Below are positions 44,447 to 51,621 of a stretch of DNA of 64,000 nucleotides, piece by piece; the stretch's first letter is position 1; each line of letters begins with the position of its first letter. The translations under genes were made by a program, and so were the position numbers. The DNA is from Paenibacillus durus. GTDB lineage: Bacteria > Bacillota > Bacilli > Paenibacillales > Paenibacillaceae. Below the pieces are notes generated by a model. The model did no database searches. It was not told the origin of the DNA and was given only the letters and a program-made list of their open reading frames with translations. The DNA is taken from assembly GCF_000756615.1 (NCBI RefSeq), contig NZ_CP009288.1, forward strand, positions 4,216,001-4,280,000, read 5' to 3'.

Positions 44447-45367
44447 TTATTCCTCCCCTAAAATTGAAATGGTGTCTCTAAATGATCGAACATCGACAGT
44501 ATCAATAAATTTTTCTTCAAACAATCGTTTAGTTGTCTGGACTGCATTTCTATGCTCAAGCTCTAAATAATCGTAGTATAGTATTATGACCTTAACCCAA
44601 CTGTGAGTTAGCCTTTGAGTAAATCCCATAATTCTTCTTAATGAATTCTCGCTAAATTGCTCGTTAACAAATAGCAAAAGCGCTGGTCCAGATTTATTTA
44701 TTTCAACACGAATAGGGAGGATATTTGTATTAATCCATTGAACTGGTAATTTATTTCCATAATCACTTTTGACGTATGGATCAGTATTATTGTATCCCGT
44801 TGGGGGGTAGAAAAAATTGTACTCGCCGTACAGGTTTTTAGCATAGGATATTGCTCTAAATAGAAAATTAGCCCTGATGTTATCCACTAAATAAATCGGC
44901 CCATACTCTACCTTCTTGTCAGTATTTCTGAATGTTTTTATTTCATTTAGAAGATCTCTTTCTGAATCTTCTTTACTGGAAATCCAAAAAATCACTCCAC
45001 TTGTTTTCCGTTCTTTAATAGTCCTGCTTATCCTTGACTCAGAATACTTCGGGTCACCAGGAAAACAATCCATAGCTTCAGCCAGTTCGTATAAATACTT
45101 TTTAAAAATTGATGTCGGATACTCAGGGTAATTCTCTTTGTTATGTTTACTCGATATAAGAACATCCTCTTGACGGTGATTAAATAACGGGCTTTCGAAT
45201 GAGAAAACATAATCAAGCCCATGCTTCTCACTTTTTCTTTCATGTTCTTCATTCAAACAAACAATAGAAGGGTTACGGTCAGCATTTCCCCACCCAATTA
45301 ATTTAAGCAAATTTAGAACAATTTTTTCACCAAATTCTCCTGAACTTTTTGAGTCTTCTCCTGACAT
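44447..45367 (-). CDS. PD-(D/E)XK-like nuclease of the defence operon (possible GAPS4a-like)
   Basis: 306 residues. The N-terminal arrangement E11/E14 (SSGEFGEKIVLNLLKLIGW), D52 (KHGLDYVFSFES) and K74 (EDVLISSKHNKENY) has the spacing of a PD-(D/E)XK nuclease, with Ser where Glu of ExK is usual. The remainder contains GVIFWISSKEDSERDLLNEI and a C-terminal helix-rich part. The ribosome site AGGAGG is seven bases before the ATG. It lies between the NdpA-like gene and the 382-residue protein with gaps of 11 and 3 nt. Likely the DNA-cutting subunit of a two-protein complex with its downstream neighbour; GAPS4a is the best comparison I know, unverified. Confidence 0.55.
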   Translation of the reverse strand: MSGEDSKSSGEFGEKIVLNLLKLIGWGNADRNPSIVCLNEEHERKSEKHGLDYVFSFESPLFNHRQEDVLISSKHNKENYPEYPTSIFKKYLYELAEAMDCFPGDPKYSESRISRTIKERKTSGVIFWISSKEDSERDLLNEIKTFRNTDKKVEYGPIYLVDNIRANFLFRAISYAKNLYGEYNFFYPPTGYNNTDPYVKSDYGNKLPVQWINTNILPIRVEINKSGPALLLFVNEQFSENSLRRIMGFTQRLTHSWVKVIILYYDYLELEHRNAVQTTKRLFEEKFIDTVDVRSFRDTISILGEE

Positions 45368-45378
45368 ATCGTAACCTC

Positions 45379-46431
45379 CTAGCTTTCCTCGTGAAAGAAA
45401 ATCTTATAGAATGACATCCCTTTTTCGCTATCGTAGCCTTTTTCAAGATACCTATTGTCGGTAACTTTCAGTTCAAAACCAGTATCCAATTTTATCGTAT
45501 TCATAAATTTTTTCTTTAATTTAACCACAGTCGCTGGTTCTATATTAAAATTCTCTATTGGTAAGATGTGATTTTTTTCTTCATACCTTGCTTTGTAATC
45601 CACGAAATTATCTTTCATTTCCTCGTTATCAAAAACTCGATCAAGAAAATCATTCACCGAGCAACTATCATTTTGTTCGAAATACTCAAGTGTTGAGTGA
45701 TTGAATCTTATTGTTTCGTTAATTTCAGCATCTTGTGGCTGATTAGCTTTTAAACTTGCTGAAAACGAATTACAAATCTTAAGGAAAGCATTCGTTGTAT
45801 ATTGTTCATCTACAATTTCCTTTAGATTAAGAAAGCTATTTTTCCAATAATGAGCTTCTTTGTTTTGAGATTTTGCGGATGCATCTACGATTAGAACCTT
45901 AAAACCATCTTGAATCTCGTCATTAATTATTAAACAGCCTTTATCCAGTTTATCAATATTAATTCCCTTTTCTTGCTGGATAATAAAGTTGGCATCAGAA
46001 CGATTTACTTTAAGATAAGTATCTCTATTCTCGGTTTTGAAAACCCCAATCACATCCCTCTTCTTTCCACTCAACGAGTGATCTCTAAAATAAGCCATAT
46101 AAAACTCGCCAGATTTAATATTTGGATGATTGGATTTTTCATATAAATGTTTCAGAATACGAATCGATTCATTGTAGAACTCTCGATTATCGGAGAATAC
46201 TTTTTTAGTATAGAAGTAAACCTCATTTAGATCTAATTCGCCTTCATGCGTGAATTGGTAATAATTATCTTCTCTAAATGGTCTCAAAAAGAATTTAAGC
46301 AAAACTTCTTTCATTCCAGGCTCGATTAAATCATGAGACTGTTCAGATACTTCGATTCCTTCGTCCCTCATTTTATTTCCAATTTTATGGACAACTAATT
46401 GTTCTAAATCTAGTTCTTCAAAATCAATCAC
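45379..46431 (-). CDS. NdpA-like (NA37) nucleoid-associated protein, first gene of the defence operon
   Basis: 350 residues from a GTG start with AAGGTGG seven bases upstream. The N-terminus QLVVHKIGNKMRDEGIEVSE, then LLKFFLRPF, SGEFYMAYFRD, DVIGVFKTENRDTYLKV and GININKLDKGCLIIND (I read GINIDKLDKGCLIIND) match the 37-kDa nucleoid-associated family (NdpA/YejK) as found in Bacteroidota and Bacillota mobile DNA. It probably binds DNA non-specifically. It leads a five-gene minus-strand operon with a good promoter. NdpA-like genes recur in defence islands; the job here could be sensing or covering DNA for the two nuclease modules. Confidence 0.75.
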   Translation of the reverse strand: MIDFEELDLEQLVVHKIGNKMRDEGIEVSEQSHDLIEPGMKEVLLKFFLRPFREDNYYQFTHEGELDLNEVYFYTKKVFSDNREFYNESIRILKHLYEKSNHPNIKSGEFYMAYFRDHSLSGKKRDVIGVFKTENRDTYLKVNRSDANFIIQQEKGINIDKLDKGCLIINDEIQDGFKVLIVDASAKSQNKEAHYWKNSFLNLKEIVDEQYTTNAFLKICNSFSASLKANQPQDAEINETIRFNHSTLEYFEQNDSCSVNDFLDRVFDNEEMKDNFVDYKARYEEKNHILPIENFNIEPATVVKLKKKFMNTIKLDTGFELKVTDNRYLEKGYDSEKGMSFYKIFFHEES

Positions 46432-46468
46432 AGTAACCCACCTTCTATCCTAGTCAGTTTAGATCACA

Positions 46469-46496
46469 AGTATAAAGAACCAATTTGATAGTTCAA
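46469..46496 (-). promoter_or_regulatory. Promoter of the five-gene defence operon
   Basis: On the minus strand TTGAAC (46496-46491), 16-nt spacer, TATACT (46474-46469). The GTG start of the first gene is about 38 nt downstream of the -10 box. No further promoter of this quality is seen inside the operon. Confidence 0.6.
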
Positions 46497-46677
46497 TAAT
46501 CTCATTTTTTATGGTAAATAATTCATTCGACACTTTTACGGGAAATCCTCTATCTTTCTACAATTCAATCCAGTTTGAAACATTTTTAGCCATAAAAAAT
46601 CCAACCTACCAAGAAAGGACTAAATAATGGAATCCCCCTCTTTTTCTAATCAGATCCTTCCTTTTCTTTTCCACTCT

Positions 46678-46827
46678 CCAAGAGGCCCGCCTTTGGCCTC
46701 TTGGGAGTGATCTAAAGGCAGGAATAGCAAAATGTCATTTTGCAAAAGAAACCGCGTGGAAGCAGAGCTTCCACCGACATTTTTTGGAGGATTCCCCCGG
46801 CAATCGAATGTCGCGGGCGAAACGCCC
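46678..46827 (+). other. Candidate origin of transfer (oriT): four clustered inverted repeats
   Basis: Within 150 bp directly upstream of the MobC-like and relaxase genes are four perfect inverted repeats: CCAAGAGGCC/GGCCTCTTGG (46678-46704), GCAAAATG/CATTTTGC around one base (46727-46743), GTGGAAGC/GCTTCCAC around AGA (46756-46774), and GGGCG/CGCCC around AAA (46815-46827). No gene covers 46432-46841. GC content rises sharply here, marking the return from cargo to element backbone. Dense inverted repeats next to mobC/relaxase are the usual oriT context; the nick site cannot be told from sequence alone. Confidence 0.65.
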
Positions 46828-46841
46828 CCATTAGTGAGGCG

Positions 46842-47330
46842 ATGCCATTGGCCCAAGCCGAAAAGACGGTGCAGATTACCGTCAAACTGCCCAAGAAGCA
46901 ATATGAAGCCCTGAAAAAATACGCTGCTTCCAAGCATCTTAGCATGGCGGATATTGTACGAGCCTATATTCAGAAAGGAATGTCTGTCGAAGCCTATACT
47001 GAGGAAATCGACTTCATAACCGCCATTATCCGGCAGGAGATCACCATCGCCATTAACGGTCTAAGCAATCGACTGGCCGGGCTCGCCAGCAAAGACCTCA
47101 TCATGTCCGCCGCGGCGTATTACTCCACTATTGCCATCATTGCCGACTTGATCGACACGAACCGCTATACAACCTTTCGGGAGATTGAAAAGAAAGCCCG
47201 GCTGTTGGCCGTTGAGTACACCAAGATGAAGCTCACTGATGCGGAGAAGCTGTTCCTCTCTGGCGATGCTTTCGAGCAAAATCTGGAACGCTTGCGCGGA
47301 GGCGATGCCGATGTCGGCCCTGATCTATAA
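46842..47330 (+). CDS. MobC-like relaxosome accessory protein (ribbon-helix-helix)
   Basis: 162 residues from ATG 46842; the frame is open to 46740 but that part covers the inverted repeats. The N-terminus KTVQITVKLPKKQYEALKKY (then AASKHLSMADIVRAYIQKGM) is a ribbon-helix-helix DNA-binding domain. The helical remainder (FITAIIRQEITIAINGLSNR) resembles MobC or plasmid mobilisation relaxosome proteins. It would bind oriT and help the relaxase melt and nick DNA. It overlaps the relaxase start by 20 nt. The ribosome site GAGG is unusually close to the ATG. Confidence 0.75.
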   Translation: MPLAQAEKTVQITVKLPKKQYEALKKYAASKHLSMADIVRAYIQKGMSVEAYTEEIDFITAIIRQEITIAINGLSNRLAGLASKDLIMSAAAYYSTIAIIADLIDTNRYTTFREIEKKARLLAVEYTKMKLTDAEKLFLSGDAFEQNLERLRGGDADVGPDL

Positions 47331-48546
47331 GCAGCGCTTCTTCCATCCCAACCGCCCTAAAACGGCCGTCAGCAATTATGTGCATATCGGGTATATCGCT
47401 ACCCGCCCCGGTGCGGTTCGGCATGAGAACCTATCCCATGGCCTATTTGGTAAGCTACAGCCCGGCGAATTACAGGCTTTCGATTCCTGGCAAGAAGTCG
47501 CCCGCATAGCCCGTCAAATCTCGCAGCAAGGCAAAAATATGTACCGCAGCGTCATCTCCTTTCGCAAAGAGACTGCGCTGGAATTGGGATTGACGGACTT
47601 TGCCGCCTGGCAGCAATATATCGAGCAGCATATCTCCACCCTTGCCGCCCATAATCAAATGAAGACGGAAAACCTATGCTGGGCCGCCGTTTTTCACAAC
47701 GAAAAAGATCATCCCCACCTTCATGTGGTGTTTTGGGACCGAAAGCAGCAAATCATGAAAAACTTCACACATCCCGAGATTCCCAACCGCATCCGCAAGC
47801 AACTCATCAAAGATACCTTTGCCTACAAAATTAAACAGTTTTGCGCCCAGCGGGATCAACTGAAATCCGGCATCACCGAAGTGACCGAAAACATTGTGGA
47901 AGAATTTGGAGCCTACCTGAAACGGCTGGACCCGAAAGCGTTCCGGGCGTTCCAGCATCGTTTTGAGCAAGAGGACGAGGACTCCCTTCTCCGCTTCCCG
48001 AAGCATCACTTGATGGAACCGACATCCGTCAAGAGACTATCCGAAAAGCTGTTTGAGCTGCGCCGTCACATGCCGAAGACCGGTAGACTGGCCTACAAGT
48101 TGCTGCCGCCGGAGACGGAAAATCTGCTAGATGCAATGGTGCAGGACTTGCTTCAAGAAAACCGCTATCTCGCGCAGTTGGTGGGAGATTATGTGCAGGC
48201 TAAACTGAATCTAGCAATGCTTTACGATTCCGGTCCGGAACATCTGGACAAGCACCGCGCCAAGTATCAGGCGGAAGCGGAAAAACGGATCGCAAACCGT
48301 ATCCTTTCCACAATCCGTTCCATCATCAAGCTGGAGCAAGAAGCCTCTTTGGACATCCGGCAAACCAACCGACAGTACGCGTTAGCGGAACAATTACTGC
48401 TTGCCCTGTTGAACCTAATGGAAGGCTTGTTTATGCATACCCAATTGGATTACGACGACAAATCCAAGGCGATGGGAGGCGAATTATCCAAACAAGCGAA
48501 GAAAGAATGGCTGCTCCGGCACAAGGATCAAGGCTTGGAAAGATAA
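47311..48546 (+). CDS. Relaxase, MobP-type (probably MobP3)
   Basis: The start at 47311 (MSALIYKQRFFHPNRPKTAV) has GGAGG eight bases upstream; the upstream ATG at 47305 is too close to it. The 411-residue protein has a conserved N-terminal region (YVHIGYIATRPGAVRHEN), SVISFRKETALELGL, and the metal-binding three-His motif in NEKDHPHLHVVFWD (about residue 131-144). The C-terminal half is helical (LAYKLLPPETENLLDAMVQD). It nicks oriT and pilots the single strand to the coupling protein. The nucleophilic Tyr is not certain; Tyr in SNYVHIGYI is a candidate. It is followed by a strong terminator. Confidence 0.82.
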   Translation: MSALIYKQRFFHPNRPKTAVSNYVHIGYIATRPGAVRHENLSHGLFGKLQPGELQAFDSWQEVARIARQISQQGKNMYRSVISFRKETALELGLTDFAAWQQYIEQHISTLAAHNQMKTENLCWAAVFHNEKDHPHLHVVFWDRKQQIMKNFTHPEIPNRIRKQLIKDTFAYKIKQFCAQRDQLKSGITEVTENIVEEFGAYLKRLDPKAFRAFQHRFEQEDEDSLLRFPKHHLMEPTSVKRLSEKLFELRRHMPKTGRLAYKLLPPETENLLDAMVQDLLQENRYLAQLVGDYVQAKLNLAMLYDSGPEHLDKHRAKYQAEAEKRIANRILSTIRSIIKLEQEASLDIRQTNRQYALAEQLLLALLNLMEGLFMHTQLDYDDKSKAMGGELSKQAKKEWLLRHKDQGLER

Positions 48547-48561
48547 TAAGATGTTCACCCG

Positions 48562-48586
48562 CACGCTCTAAACAGCGTGTTTTTTT
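48562..48586 (+). terminator. Terminator after the relaxase gene
   Basis: CACGCT (48562-48567) pairs with AGCGTG (48574-48579), followed by seven T. It separates the mobilisation genes from the following operon. Confidence 0.85.
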
Positions 48587-48637
48587 GTGGATAACATTGT
48601 GAGCAACTTGTGGATTATACCGGAATGCTGTGGATAA
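48586..48637 (+). repeat. Three DnaA-box-like repeats
   Basis: TGTGGATAA at 48586 and 48629 and TGTGGATTA at 48609 are the reverse complement of the DnaA box TTATCCACA (the middle copy with one change). All three are in one orientation, 20-23 bp apart, in a 76-bp intergenic stretch. Confidence 0.5.
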
Positions 48638-48661
48638 AGTGAAAAAGAAAGGACGAATAAC

Positions 48662-48823
48662 ATGCTCTTTACCGATGGAAAACTTCGCGCTTTTGAACAA
48701 ATGATGCGCCAGCCACCCCGCCGCCCGCTGCGCCCAAACGGAAAACAGAAGAAACAGCAGCAGTCGGACCCTGCGCTGCAACCAAAGCCAGCGCGAAAGG
48801 AGCACCCGCATGGACTTGACTAA
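48662..48823 (+). CDS. Small basic protein (53 residues) of the conjugative element
   Basis: ATG 48662 is preceded by AAAGGA about nine bases upstream. The protein starts MLFTDGKLRAFEQMMRQPPR and continues as a Pro-, Lys- and Gln-rich tail ending EHPHGLD. It overlaps the next gene by 14 nt. I recognise no family. The short length and basic, low-complexity tail allow nucleic-acid binding, but function is unknown. Confidence 0.5.
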   Translation: MLFTDGKLRAFEQMMRQPPRRPLRPNGKQKKQQQSDPALQPKPARKEHPHGLD

Positions 48824-49454
48824 TCGGCTTCAACAGGTGTTGCAATTCCAACTCTCGGCACTTGGACTGAGACTGGACCCTGAATCCGACTCCATGTGGA
48901 CAGTACTGTATAAGAAGGAGCCGCTTGCTTTTATTCAGAAAAGCGGAGAAATCCTTTATCCCGCTGACAACAGAACCGCCCTCTCCCGCCGGATTAGTCC
49001 TGTCGTCTTTGAAGCTTGGGAAATGGAAAATGCCTATCAACAAGCTTTCCCACTGAACATCGCCAGTGTTAGCAGCTATCGAAACCTGCTGCAATACAAC
49101 CGGCATGTGTTGGCAGCTCGGTATGACCAGGGCGGTCAGTTTACGTTTGTTACCTGGGAGTTTAATCACGATCAAACCGGTGTAACGTTAGGGCATTATT
49201 TTCACCGCAACGCCTACAGCGAGGCCAAGGAAGATTTCATGCTGCGCAGCGGACTTCTGAATGAACGAAAGTGGTTTCATTCCGACCAGCTTGCCCTGCT
49301 TCATTCCGCTCTCCTGTATCGCAGCATTCACGATCAAGACCTGCAATATGGGGAAAGGCAAGAAGTGGAACAACTCCTTAACCAAATCGAGGAACATCTC
49401 CCCGCTGCGCCCACCGAGGCATGTCCCGCAATGAAGCTAGAACCGGAAAGATAA
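48810..49454 (+). CDS. Conjugative-element protein of unknown function (paralogue of the next gene)
   Basis: 214 residues, preceded by AAAGGAG. Segments VLYKKEPLAFIQKSGEILYP and GHYFHRNAYSEAKEDFMLRS, then GLLNERKWFHSDQLALLHSA, align by eye with the following gene (YFYNKDEALENFAVRSGLVD, KKLFSEMELTLIHDEM). No catalytic motif, signal peptide or membrane segment is seen. It lies between the relaxase and the coupling protein, a place where Bacillota elements often carry anti-restriction or regulatory genes. Function unknown. Confidence 0.6.
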   Translation: MDLTNRLQQVLQFQLSALGLRLDPESDSMWTVLYKKEPLAFIQKSGEILYPADNRTALSRRISPVVFEAWEMENAYQQAFPLNIASVSSYRNLLQYNRHVLAARYDQGGQFTFVTWEFNHDQTGVTLGHYFHRNAYSEAKEDFMLRSGLLNERKWFHSDQLALLHSALLYRSIHDQDLQYGERQEVEQLLNQIEEHLPAAPTEACPAMKLEPER

Positions 49455-49486
49455 CGCTGTACTTCCCTGAAAGGAGGTGAAATACC

Positions 49487-50203
49487 TTGAAAAGCAAAGC
49501 CGAGTTTTATAAAGCCTTCTTTGCCGCCCTAGCCCAGCAAGGCATCGAAGTCCGCCGCTCCACCTCTGCTGACTATCTGGCCGACCTGTATTCGAAGGAG
49601 CAGCTTATCGCCTTTTATACCCGGATGGACAGCATCGAGAAAAACCCTTTCGTAACGGTCCCCGACCGGCTGATGAGCAGCATCCAGGACTTGGCCCGGA
49701 AAACGGCCCTGCAACTGGGCATCTGCACTGAAAAGCCGTATACCGAAAAGGATGCAAAAATTGCAAATGGCGTCTATAAGCTCAGTGAATATGACGATGT
49801 CATTCTCGCTTGCAAGCATCACCCGCTGTTTGAATATGTCTTCTCCACCTATCGCCTCTCCCCGGACAACGGAACGCCCGTGCAGCGACAATATTTTTAC
49901 AACAAGGATGAAGCGCTGGAAAACTTCGCCGTCCGCAGTGGACTGGTAGATGGGAAGAAACTGTTCAGCGAAATGGAACTGACGCTCATTCACGACGAAA
50001 TGGTTAAATTCCTCATTACCCCCAACGACAAGACGATGGAGCAGTTTGAACAAGTGCAGATCCTAATTGAACGCTTGGAAGATCTTCTGCCCGCGCTGAA
50101 AGACCGGGAGATTCACTTGGACTACGAGCAGGAGTTTGCCCATGACTACGATGGCAACCCGGGAGCGCTGGAGCTTGTCGGATACGCCGAAGAGGAACGC
50201 TGA
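49487..50203 (+). CDS. Conjugative-element protein of unknown function (paralogue of the preceding gene)
   Basis: 238 residues from a TTG start with AAAGGAGGTGA eight bases upstream, an excellent site that decides the start. The C-terminal half carries the shared pattern YFYNKDEALENFAVRSGLVD followed by a helical EQFEQVQILIERLEDLLPAL and an acidic tail. Same context and unknown function as its neighbour; the pair probably arose by duplication. Confidence 0.6.
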   Translation: MKSKAEFYKAFFAALAQQGIEVRRSTSADYLADLYSKEQLIAFYTRMDSIEKNPFVTVPDRLMSSIQDLARKTALQLGICTEKPYTEKDAKIANGVYKLSEYDDVILACKHHPLFEYVFSTYRLSPDNGTPVQRQYFYNKDEALENFAVRSGLVDGKKLFSEMELTLIHDEMVKFLITPNDKTMEQFEQVQILIERLEDLLPALKDREIHLDYEQEFAHDYDGNPGALELVGYAEEER

Positions 50204-50242
50204 CCATCACTACATCTCTTTATAATAGAAGGAAGTGATTCC

Positions 50243-51091
50243 ATGCCGCAGCCGGAAAGCTCCATTTGGGGCAATATTTTGACTTGCATCGAAATCGGCC
50301 TGCATGTGTATGGCCTAGTGGCGGAACGCAACAGCGGTATCGTCCTGGATGCCGATTATGCAAAGGAAGTCCTTAGTGATGAGGCGTTGCAATCGGGGGA
50401 AGCCCGTGGGGGCCATGTCTACTTTGATGACGCCAAAAGCATCATCCCTGCTTTTGAACTGCAAAAACAAGACGCTATTACCGATCCGGCGTTCAAGGAA
50501 TGGTGCGGCTCCCCGGAACGGTTAGCCCAGGATGGGAAGTTTTTTGCGCCGGAGTATTTTGGGGAGTTTGCTCCTCCGGAAATCACGCCCTGGGGAGATA
50601 TCACCGGCAGTCAAGAGATTTACAATGGCATCCGGATGGTGGAGCATGACGGGGAATGGGCGCTTGCGGTGCATCAGACAATCGGAAAGCATTGTTTGTC
50701 GGAGATGGCGCAGGAAGTGGCAACCGGCCAAGGAGACTACCTCTTCTATCCGCTGAACGCTTGTGCCATCCCGGTCTATGAACTGTCCGCCTCCCATCCC
50801 GCAATGATGGAGCAAATCATCAATGAGGATAGCTTGCTGCATACGCTGTGCGAAAACTATCCCATGTATGTGACTATGCATAACCTGCATGTGGAGGAAT
50901 GGGGCCGGATTTACGACCAGCCTGCGCCCAAGTCGCTATTTTTGCAGCTTCAGTTGGATCAAACAGCTAATCAGGAGCCACAAACATCAGACACGGCGGA
51001 TAACTATTCGTATCCAAATCCCGTCCCCCCTTTGCAGACGAGAGAGTCGCAGGAGGATTTTTTTGAACCCAGCGAGGACTTGGAGTTGTGA
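50243..51091 (+). CDS. Conjugative-element protein of unknown function
   Basis: 282 residues with GGAAGTGATTCC before the ATG. The N-terminus SIWGNILTCIEIGLHVYGLV followed by GIVLDADYAKEVLSDEAL, and later EITPWGDITGSQEIYNGI, repeats a WG-I pattern, suggesting two related halves; the first half weakly recalls DUF7007-type proteins of mobile elements. The acidic C-terminal tail (QEDFFEPSEDLEL) is a common trait of DNA-mimicking anti-restriction proteins, but that is speculation. Overlaps the next gene by 4 nt. Confidence 0.55.
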   Translation: MPQPESSIWGNILTCIEIGLHVYGLVAERNSGIVLDADYAKEVLSDEALQSGEARGGHVYFDDAKSIIPAFELQKQDAITDPAFKEWCGSPERLAQDGKFFAPEYFGEFAPPEITPWGDITGSQEIYNGIRMVEHDGEWALAVHQTIGKHCLSEMAQEVATGQGDYLFYPLNACAIPVYELSASHPAMMEQIINEDSLLHTLCENYPMYVTMHNLHVEEWGRIYDQPAPKSLFLQLQLDQTANQEPQTSDTADNYSYPNPVPPLQTRESQEDFFEPSEDLEL

Positions 51092-51621
51092 AAACGAAGC
51101 AAAAGCTTCTGCTTTGCGCCTTGCTTTTCGTCTTCGGAGCGAGCTTCAATCTGTTTTTCACCACCGCCCTACATGGCGTATTGTCCGGCGCAACGAAGGC
51201 GCTGGCCTTTCCCTCCCTGGAACAAAGCCTGTCCAGTCTGTTTGCCCACAAGGCTCATTTCATGCTGTTTCTTTGCTTGCAAGGCATGGTACTGCTGCTG
51301 ACCGTGCTCTTTTTTGTTGCCAACAGCCAACCGTATCAAAGCAAGCTGAAGCAGGTTGCGCCGGGGATTGAAACCCCGGTTCCCGTTGGGCAGCATCAGC
51401 ATGGTTCCGCCCGCTGGCTGCGGGAGGAAGAGATGCCCCGCGTCTTTGATAGCCAGGTGTTGGACCTTTCCCATCCATTTTTTCAGCGGCTGATTCAGAC
51501 CGGCTATGACGACCTGGACTTTCTCCAATCTACCAAGAAGGAGGAATGGTCCGATGAAGCTGCCGCACCCGACAAATATTCCGAAAATCACGAATCCAGC
51601 GGACCCGCCCGCTCATCCTGA
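51088..51621 (+). CDS. Membrane protein preceding the coupling protein (split VirD4/TraG N-terminus)
   Basis: 177 residues from a GTG that overlaps the previous stop. It has two membrane segments (LLLCALLFVFGASFNLFFTT and FLCLQGMVLLLTVLFFVA), then a cytoplasmic part with HGSARWLREEEMPRVF, which matches the region normally found just inside the membrane at the N-terminus of VirD4/TraG coupling proteins. It overlaps the ATPase gene by 68 nt. The coupling protein thus seems encoded as two polypeptides, membrane anchor and motor. Confidence 0.65.
   Translation: MKTKQKLLLCALLFVFGASFNLFFTTALHGVLSGATKALAFPSLEQSLSSLFAHKAHFMLFLCLQGMVLLLTVLFFVANSQPYQSKLKQVAPGIETPVPVGQHQHGSARWLREEEMPRVFDSQVLDLSHPFFQRLIQTGYDDLDFLQSTKKEEWSDEAAAPDKYSENHESSGPARSS

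Noticed and set aside
46740..46841. Extension of the MobC-like gene upstream of 46842
   Set aside because: The segment consists of inverted repeats of the candidate oriT and has no ribosome site before 46740.
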